DNA of 64,000 nucleotides from Daucus carota subsp. sativus. Its lineage: Eukaryota > Streptophyta > Magnoliopsida > Apiales > Apiaceae. The stretch lies in assembly GCF_001625215.2 (NCBI RefSeq), contig NC_030389.2, positions 4,004,930 through 4,068,929 on the forward strand, given 5' to 3'. Positions 57,520-64,000 of this stretch are shown here, one piece after another (positions within the stretch are counted from its first letter, which is position 1; the number at the start of each line of letters is the position of its first letter). A program made the translations under genes and the position numbers. The notes beneath the pieces are model-generated. The model ran no database searches, had not been told where the DNA came from, and worked only from the letters and a program-made list of their open reading frames with translations.

Positions 57520-58895
57520 ATGACTATTGGTTTCCAGTTGTTCATGGTATTACCATTTTTCATGGCTTTGTCATTCTTTGGCATGTATGAGGCCAGGGCT
57601 GGCCGGCTTCTTATGAATGCACCGTTCCAGCTTCCCGCCATCCCCAACTTCCCGTTTCCCTCCTTCCCTGGGATCCCAGGTAAACTTTTTCTTCATTATA
57701 TTGTTAATTGGTTCCGAAGATGAGCTTCATCTTTCCCTATACAGTTACTGGTGCTCTCTCATCCTCAAACTTCTTATTGTCATGCACTGTAACCCTTGAA
57801 GTTACGATCACGGCATTTTCTTTGTTTACTATTGTCAATGACCTGTGAAGGGGTTCATAACCTTAACATTTCTTCTGAATGTCAGTGGTACTAATGCCAT
57901 TGCTAGGTGTAAGGTGTTGCCAACTTAGGAGGATAAATATGTTAATTTTGAACTACATGGACAAAATATTAGCATGTTATGGACTCGGAGGACGGGAAGT
58001 GTTATATATCTTCTGATTATAAATCTCTGCTTAACAGCATATATATGTATTATAATATAATAGTAAAGCAAGTTATTTCAGCTTTTATTTTACCCTCGAA
58101 AATTATCCTCTGGGCAAATGTAGTTCTAGACCATTATTTTCTTGATGTAAAAGCTAACAGCACCACTCGCATATTGTCCTGCTTTACTGTTCGTGTGTAT
58201 GGTAGAACTCTCAAGTTTTGAGGGATTCACAAAGTAGTGGAGAATAGCATGACAACGAGTCAACGACATATGTGGGTGAAAATTCTTTACTATTGATATT
58301 CACAATCACTATGGGTTGCATTCTGTTATTGAAAGAAAGTTATCCAGTTAGACTACAATGTTAAGGATGATTGTGAAGTCAGGGGAACACACAGAGTTAC
58401 TACTCAAGAAAGTTTGATTCAAATGTATTATAATCCACTCTAGAAATATTTCAAGGTGTTTTATGATGACTTACAAACAAATGCAGTGGTTTATTATGTC
58501 GATTGGGACTTCAACATAAAAGATTGGCCTTCTGGGAAAACCTTTCACGCAGGTGACATAATCGGTAAGCCAGCAATCATCTGTTAAATCATGAAATTTA
58601 AAACCATTGTTGCATATAAACATAAAAATCATCTTCACTTTAACTGATCACATTTTTGCATTTGTTTGATTGGTTTTCATTTGCAGTATTTAACTACAAT
58701 AGAAATCTGCATAATGTGGTTACAATAAATGAGACCAAATATGAAGATTACCTGAACTGTGTTGTATCTGACAAGGCAAAAGTCCTGAGCACCGGAAATG
58801 ATGCAATAACACTGCAAAATGGAGTCAACTACTTCATTTGTGGTACGATGGGCCACTGTACTGCTGGAATGCAGATAGCTATTGTTACGACCTAA
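57520..58895 (+). CDS. Plantacyanin-like copper protein with Pro-rich leader (three exons)
   Basis: Exons 57520-57679, 58487-58564, 58687-58895, joined in phase 1, 148 aa. Signal peptide about 1-26; then a leader ending PFQLPAIPNFPFPSFPGIP with no His cluster. Copper domain: VVYYVDWDFNIKDWPSGKTF, HAGDIIG, then His88 (LHNVV), Cys131 (FICGT), His136, Met141 and disulfide Cys104/Cys137. Same intron positions and phases, FICGTMGHC motif and missing Gly loop as the gene at 54788, so the two are tandem duplicates distinct from the ordinary plantacyanin at 41226. Intron 1 is 807 bp with no feature recognised. An NET sequon (NETKYE) suggests possible glycosylation. Confidence 0.85.
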
Positions 58896-59189
58896 TTAAC
58901 TTTAAGCTAATAGCAGATTATTGTAATCCATGTGATGCTAATTGTAATTATAAGAACAATATGCTTGATATAATATCTACATTAAGTTTATTTACTTCAA
59001 ACTTTGGTCATTGTTTACGTTAAAATATGTTGGTGATAACACGAGAAAATGTGTTCTATATTAGACCATGAGGCAACAATTTCTATCTGGCAAGAACAAC
59101 TTAAACAAGGAAAAAAAATAAAAATGGATAATGTACCTCTATCGATTAGGCTTCTTTAAATGGAAGCCGAGATGCATCTTTGAAGCACC

Positions 59190-59600
59190 GGTAAAAACCA
59201 AAAACTTTGCGCTGAAATGAATAGAAATGCTTCACTGTACTTCTTAGTTTGAATACCTTCACATTCGAGTATAATGTGGGTGCATTATCTGGCAAGCAAT
59301 CATTTCAGCTTCAACTCCTCCAAACAGGGCATTATTTCGTCAAACCTTCTCGACAAATCCTTACATCAGCATTGTGTATGTCCTGTTTTTGCAGTCGTTG
59401 AAAGTAAGTTAACATAAAGATATTTGGCATTGTAAACCTCTTCGTTTCCTGCAAAACTTGTCAAGCAGGATATTAGACATGATAATATCAGGAATGAAAT
59501 CACTGAATTGCATCAACTGAAAGGACAGTGTTTCATTATCAAATAAGTACTGCAAAGGCCATTTTGCAAGATATTGCATGTCATAGTATCTGGTATTGAA
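59190..59600 (-). pseudogene. PPR pseudogene fragment 1
   Basis: 59200-59260, 59275-59400 and 59515-59590 resemble, in the same order, 62725-62760, 62785-62905 and 63035-63100 of the intact PPR gene (GGCAAGCAATCATT, CATTGTGTATGTC, AAAGGACAGTG.TTCA). Stops and gaps break the frame. Confidence 0.65.
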
Positions 59601-60814
59601 ACAAAAGGTTTTAATAGATAATAGATTTCTAAAGTTTAACTTATTTTACACATTTATATTTTCCATTCGGACAGCTACCTTGCGGCAGCAAGAAAATTAC
59701 CCTAAAGGAGCATATTATGGTCATGAGATGGACAGCAGTAATCAATGCATTGAGTAATGAGATGATCAGCTGAACATCTGACCTAGTGACTAAGAAGACT
59801 ACACATAACTCAGGCAGTTACAGTACAAGTGTACAACTCTTGAAAAGTCTGATAGTCTAATTCATATATGACAGCAAGCGTGAACCACGCAAGAAATGAA
59901 TTTGTAAGAATTTGGACATCATCAAGCACACCGGTAACTCAGTAAGATACTGGAGATCTGGACAAATCGGAGAATTGATTTCTGATTATAATTGTAACTG
60001 ATTATTTTTTCACCGAGAAAAATAAAAAAAAAATACTATGAGATTTCAATAGAAAATGAGAGAGTTGAGTAAATTATAGTTGCATTTGCTCAAGGGTTTT
60101 TTTACTGTGGTAACATAAGATAAGAGCTGCAATTTTATTTTTATTAAAGACCTGGGATGATGTTGTCGAGTATTTTGAGAGTATCGTTCGCAGGGAAGGA
60201 CTGATATCAACACTAATCTCAAGTCTTTTATCTCTTGTAATTCAGAAGTGTGTAGAAGAATTTGGTGGGTTTTATCTATCAACTAGTTGAAAAGCTCTAC
60301 ACAACTCTTTCAGGTGTTCACCTGAAAGTGCTAGACAGGGGTCTTGGGATCTGCTACTGCCAATTGGCAAGGGATTAAAAACCTACACAGTCAGTATCAC
60401 TTGATCCAGGTTGTTCGTTGTCAGAATCTAACAGTAGTAACGAGAGGTTATAGTAAAGAAGAGTATAATACGGAACTATCTCCTTTGTGGAGGAAAGAAA
60501 CAGACTAGTAGACAACCTTCTGAAAATTCAAATATCACTAAGAGACTCTCGATTTAGAGTCATGCGTGAAAAGTGAAGGAGGAATGATATAAACATATAC
60601 TACATTACTTTCATTTTTGTGCAGTTTTGACTTTGAATATCCGTCCAGGCATCTTAAAATGAGAAAGAGACTATTATACTGCAACTTTAGCAAAGTCGCA
60701 CTAATTGGTTTTTGATAAGACTGGCTACATCAGGAGAATGTTGGCAAATGAAAAAAACTATGTACCTTAGCAATCTCTCCCTTTCCAAACCAAACCAAAC
60801 AATTAACCCAGTAT

Positions 60815-60925
60815 ATCCCGCTTAGAGCAGGGTCTGGTGAGGGTAAAATGTACGCAGACCATGCCCCTACTCATTTAGAGTAAGGAGGCTGTTTCCGTGA
60901 GACCCCCGACTTAGTGCAAAACAAA
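60815..60925 (+). mobile_element. Au-like SINE
   Basis: GGGTCTGGTGAGGGTAAAAT, then GTACGCAGACCATGCCCCTA, then AGGCTGTTTCCGTGAGACCC match the conserved core of Au SINEs known from many flowering plants. The 5' pol III promoter boxes are not clear, so it may be truncated. Confidence 0.7.
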
Positions 60926-61084
60926 GTTTTGTGTGAAATATAAGTAAATTGTACCTTGGCCCATGATTTCTAACACATGGGACTCACCTCTATCGGCAAT
61001 GCATCTGTCCATGAATGATCTGAGCCGTTGCACCTGAGCCTTGTCCTAAAAGCATAACCTGAGCCTTTAACGCAACGATTCTGG

Positions 61085-61260
61085 GCATATTGTGGTTTGA
61101 GCAAGTCCAGTAAGTGGCTGATGCATCTGCTGAGAAGTGACGAGAACGCATCTGATCTACATGTACACCTGCTTCACTGTACTTAATTGTATATAAAAAC
61201 TACAAACAAGTGTGTTGTGGGTAACAGCAACTGGCGAGCAATACAAACTGTAATCATAGT
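61085..61260 (-). pseudogene. PPR pseudogene fragment 2
   Basis: TTGAGCAAGTCCAGTAAGTG, GATGCATCTGCTG, ACACCTGCTTCACTGTACTT and GCGAGCAAT correspond in order to 62645-62815 of the intact PPR gene. C-terminal motifs only, frame broken. Confidence 0.6.
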
Positions 61261-61959
61261 ATGTTGCGAGATATAACTACACTAAATACAAACAAAGAGG
61301 AATTGCCCAAACTTAAAACAGTGGCATTTGACATAATACTAATACAGCTAGTCACCAATACATACCAATATGATTTAACTCCAAATTTGTGGAAGAACCT
61401 TTAAAAATATTTTGCACCTTAACAAACTCTCTCCTTGCTACACTTGGGGCAAGAACTTCCTATGCAAGAACTGGGTCCTGTTTTTCTGATCTGAGTAGGT
61501 CCATTGGCATGTAGGTGGTAGAGGTATCTGCCGATATACTACTTCAACTCTGTCGCAGCTGTTTGAATAGAAAAGACAGCAAGTCCAGAATTCTTCATCC
61601 TGAATATACTTGCATCAAAACTACCTCTTTTAAATGAGCGCTCCGTTCTGATCCAGTCCAATCATAAAAGCAAATTATATACAGAGGAAATATTCAAAAA
61701 GGCACTTAAATATATTTGTAAACACCAGCACACCACATTTGCACTCATTAAGAAAATACTCTTTGATTTTCTCGATTAATCACCAGAGCAACATGAAGAG
61801 GAACAGAAGAACTCTCTGAAATAAAATTTGAACAATATTTCATAGGACAAGTTTCATCCAAGAGTAGTTGTTAAATACTAAATTTAGTAGCACATGAGAT
61901 TCATGTACATGTTATCTCATACTAATCAACAATTACAACACATACGTTAAGTAATCTAA

Positions 61960-62270
61960 AATAACTATGGCAAGAACCTCTTACACAAAGCAAGCAAATT
62001 TTGATCCTGTACCCACCATTCAAGCAAGTGCAGTAACATGGAGGGCTTAGAAGCATATATTCTGAGAAGCCGCGAGCACAAATCTCTTCTTTAAGTACAA
62101 TTGCCCCGTTGTGCAAAAACCACAGATAAGGGTGATGGAGGTAGCATCATTTGGCAAGCAATCATTGCTTCCATTTCCACATATGGTTCATTTGCTTTAT
62201 TGAGTAAGCCTTCTTGACAAAATCCCTGTATCATCATTGTGTATGTCTTCACAGTAGGTCACAAAAATAT
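61960..62270 (-). pseudogene. PPR pseudogene fragment 3
   Basis: GGCAAGCAATCATTGCTTCC, TTCATTTGCTTTATTGAGTA and TGTATCATCATTGTGTATGT match 62790-62910 of the intact PPR gene closely; upstream bases match less well. A 64-codon open frame at 61922-62116 here is not a PPR reading frame. Confidence 0.65.
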
Positions 62271-62555
62271 TTTCAAGGAAGGCTGTCATATATACTTTTT
62301 GCCTTTTCAAAATTTCACATCTATTAGACATTGGGCCATTAACAAAGAAACCAAAGAAAATTTTTGAACTTAACTGAGTTGAGGGACTCCTAAGAGTAGC
62401 TTAACATATTGTTGTATTTCCTCGGAGTGATGATTAGTGATTACAGACAATAAAAAAAATCGAAAAAACTGGATGCGTAAACAACAAAGGACCAGTAGGA
62501 GAACTGCAAACTTTACAACACTTGTATCGAACTAATCCTGGCAAAATCGAAAAGA

Positions 62556-64000
62556 TTATGTCCCTGGGCACTCTCTTCCTTTTAAACACTTATGGATCGG
62601 AGAGTACTTATCACGCAAGGCAAGGAGAGGAGGATCCGGTTCTTGCACTTCAAGTAAGTCCACTAATGCAGATGCTGTAGATGCATCTGCTGCAAAGCTG
62701 TGACCAAGCATTTCATCTAGGAATACACCTGCTTCATAGTACTTCTTATTATGTAAACAACCACGGATAAGCATGTTGTATGTGACATCAGTAGGCAAGC
62801 AATCATTAGCTTCCATTTCCCTGAATAGTTCAGTCGCTTCATTCAATAACCCTCCATGAAAATATGCTTGGATCATCATTGTGTATGTCTTGACATTAGG
62901 TCGCAGACCTTTCGCAGGAAGGTTGCTAAAAAGAGTTCTTGCTGCTTCAAGTTGTCCGTTTTTGCTTAATCCATCAATCAGAATGGTGTAAATATATATA
63001 TCAGGAACTAGCCCACTGCATTCCATCATTTGGAAAAAGGACAGTGCTTCACGAACACAACCGTTCTTGCAAAGACCATCCAATAAAATAGCGCAAGTCA
63101 CTTTATCCAACTGAAGACCTTTGTTCAGCATCATCTTTTCCTTAAAAAATTTACGTGCTTCAACATGTCTACCCGCACGAAAAAAACCTTGCAGTATAGT
63201 ATTGTAAGTCTCAGTATTTGGGGTTAAACCTTCAGAGGGCATTTGTTGAAAAAGATCTATTGCTATGTCCACTTTCAACTTTTTACAATAACCATTGATG
63301 AGGATATTATAGCTAAGTGTATCAGGCAATATTGCCTTTCTCTTCATGCTTTCAAACACTGCTAATGTTTTATCAACCTCTCCCCTCAAGCAGTATCCAT
63401 CCATTAGTGCATTATATGTTACTACATCAGGACAATGGCCCCTTTGAGTCATCAACTCTATCACATCCTCCGCATCTTCAATCATTCCTTCTTTGCAATA
63501 CGCATCAACCAATATGTTGTAAGTAAAAACATCTCGAGAAATGTTCCTAACATTCATCTCCTTGAGCAATAGTTTGACATCATGCCATCGATTTATGTCA
63601 CACAGACCTAGAATTAATGAGTTGTAGGTTATAACATTTGGGGATATGCCTTTCCTTGTCATTTGGTGGAGAAGACCCAATGCTTGATCAACCAATCTAT
63701 GCTTACACAAACAGTCAATAAGTGTGTTGTAAGTTACGGCATCAGGCTTGCAACCTTTCTTGACCATATATTTGAACAACTTAACAGCCACAGAAGGATT
63801 CCCTCTCTTGCAGATGCCGTCAATGATTGTGTTATAGGTTACAACATCGGGTTGAATAAGTTTAAATGTGATGAGGTTCTGGAACAAAAGCTGAGCCTCA
63901 TGAGGCATATCTTGGGAAATAAGGCCCCTGATGAGAGTGTTATAGGTAAACACATCAGGAACAAAACCGTACTTAATAATTCCAGCCAGTAATGAAAAGG
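62556..64000 (-). CDS. P-class pentatricopeptide repeat protein, N-terminus beyond window
   Basis: 480 codons plus stop are visible; the frame stays open to the window edge (reading ...LLAGIIKYGFVPD before VFTYNTLIRGL), so the start lies outside. About thirteen 35-residue repeats with the consensus (D/N)VVTYNTLI(D/H)GLCK follow one another without gaps, and there is no E, DYW or other C-terminal editing domain. P-class PPR proteins bind organellar RNA, one base per repeat, and act in stability, splicing or translation. The regular VTYN/GLCK style resembles the restorer-of-fertility-like group, so mitochondrial targeting is possible but cannot be seen here. The three decayed tandem fragments downstream fit that fast-evolving group. 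Confidence 0.92.
   Translation of the reverse strand, partial: FSLLAGIIKYGFVPDVFTYNTLIRGLISQDMPHEAQLLFQNLITFKLIQPDVVTYNTIIDGICKRGNPSVAVKLFKYMVKKGCKPDAVTYNTLIDCLCKHRLVDQALGLLHQMTRKGISPNVITYNSLILGLCDINRWHDVKLLLKEMNVRNISRDVFTYNILVDAYCKEGMIEDAEDVIELMTQRGHCPDVVTYNALMDGYCLRGEVDKTLAVFESMKRKAILPDTLSYNILINGYCKKLKVDIAIDLFQQMPSEGLTPNTETYNTILQGFFRAGRHVEARKFFKEKMMLNKGLQLDKVTCAILLDGLCKNGCVREALSFFQMMECSGLVPDIYIYTILIDGLSKNGQLEAARTLFSNLPAKGLRPNVKTYTMMIQAYFHGGLLNEATELFREMEANDCLPTDVTYNMLIRGCLHNKKYYEAGVFLDEMLGHSFAADASTASALVDLLEVQEPDPPLLALRDKYSPIHKCLKGRECPGT

Larger units (their letters stand above)
58896..62555. other. Region of decayed PPR fragments and repeats
   Basis: No intact gene. Three stretches similar to the 3' part of the PPR gene at 62556 are listed separately, with an Au-like SINE between them. 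The remainder is presumed old PPR-derived or intergenic sequence too diverged to read. Confidence 0.6.

Noticed and set aside
1-64000. CRISPR arrays, operons, bacterial-type signals, tRNA or rRNA genes
   Set aside because: None seen. The sequence is plant nuclear DNA; the tRNA-Met-like strings are retroelement primer sites only.

Overview
The window is nuclear DNA from a flowering plant, most likely a eudicot. The genes carry many introns, are AT-rich and are separated by MITEs, hAT remnants, a Helitron and a Ty1/copia retrotransposon. The gene set (CYP89A P450, COP9 signalosome subunit 8, pinin, NDC80, plantacyanins, a P-class PPR protein) is that of a land plant. An asterid is plausible because an Au-like SINE is present, but the species cannot be fixed from the sequence.

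Left part (1-31 kb), all genes on the minus strand: an intronless CYP89A-type P450 (1620-3167); CSN8 in five exons (4077-7273, 197 aa), one of whose introns has a GC donor; a pinin homologue in ten exons (8248-14002, 418 aa); a 4-exon, 585-aa protein (18726-23296) whose short motifs match the order seen in animal vasculin (GPBP1); and the kinetochore protein NDC80 in four exons (25968-30774, 570 aa). Exon boundaries were derived here by translating across GT/GC-AG junctions and checking phase. Their introns hold a 198-bp mini-LTR element, PIF- and hAT-type MITEs and duplicated intron blocks.

Middle (32-54 kb): an intact, very young copia retrotransposon (32425-37535; 317-bp LTRs with no difference seen, GAACC target duplication, one 1505-codon gag-pol ORF); a normal plantacyanin gene (41226-41911); then a ruin of duplicated P450 pseudogene pieces. 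The second P450 copy is split by a MITE that contains a 5-kb Helitron, which itself contains a Stowaway MITE and captured exons including a PILS auxin-carrier first exon. A separate 562-bp hAT-like element splits the same copy again, and a 1.07-kb hAT-like element follows.

Right part (54-64 kb): two tandem plantacyanin-like genes (54788-55907 and 57520-58895) that keep all copper ligands but have an unusual His- or Pro-rich leader and an extra intron, then three decayed PPR fragments and the 3' part of an intact P-class PPR gene running off the window edge. The genes do not form one pathway. The local themes are small tandem families (phytocyanins, PPR, P450) and layered transposon insertion.
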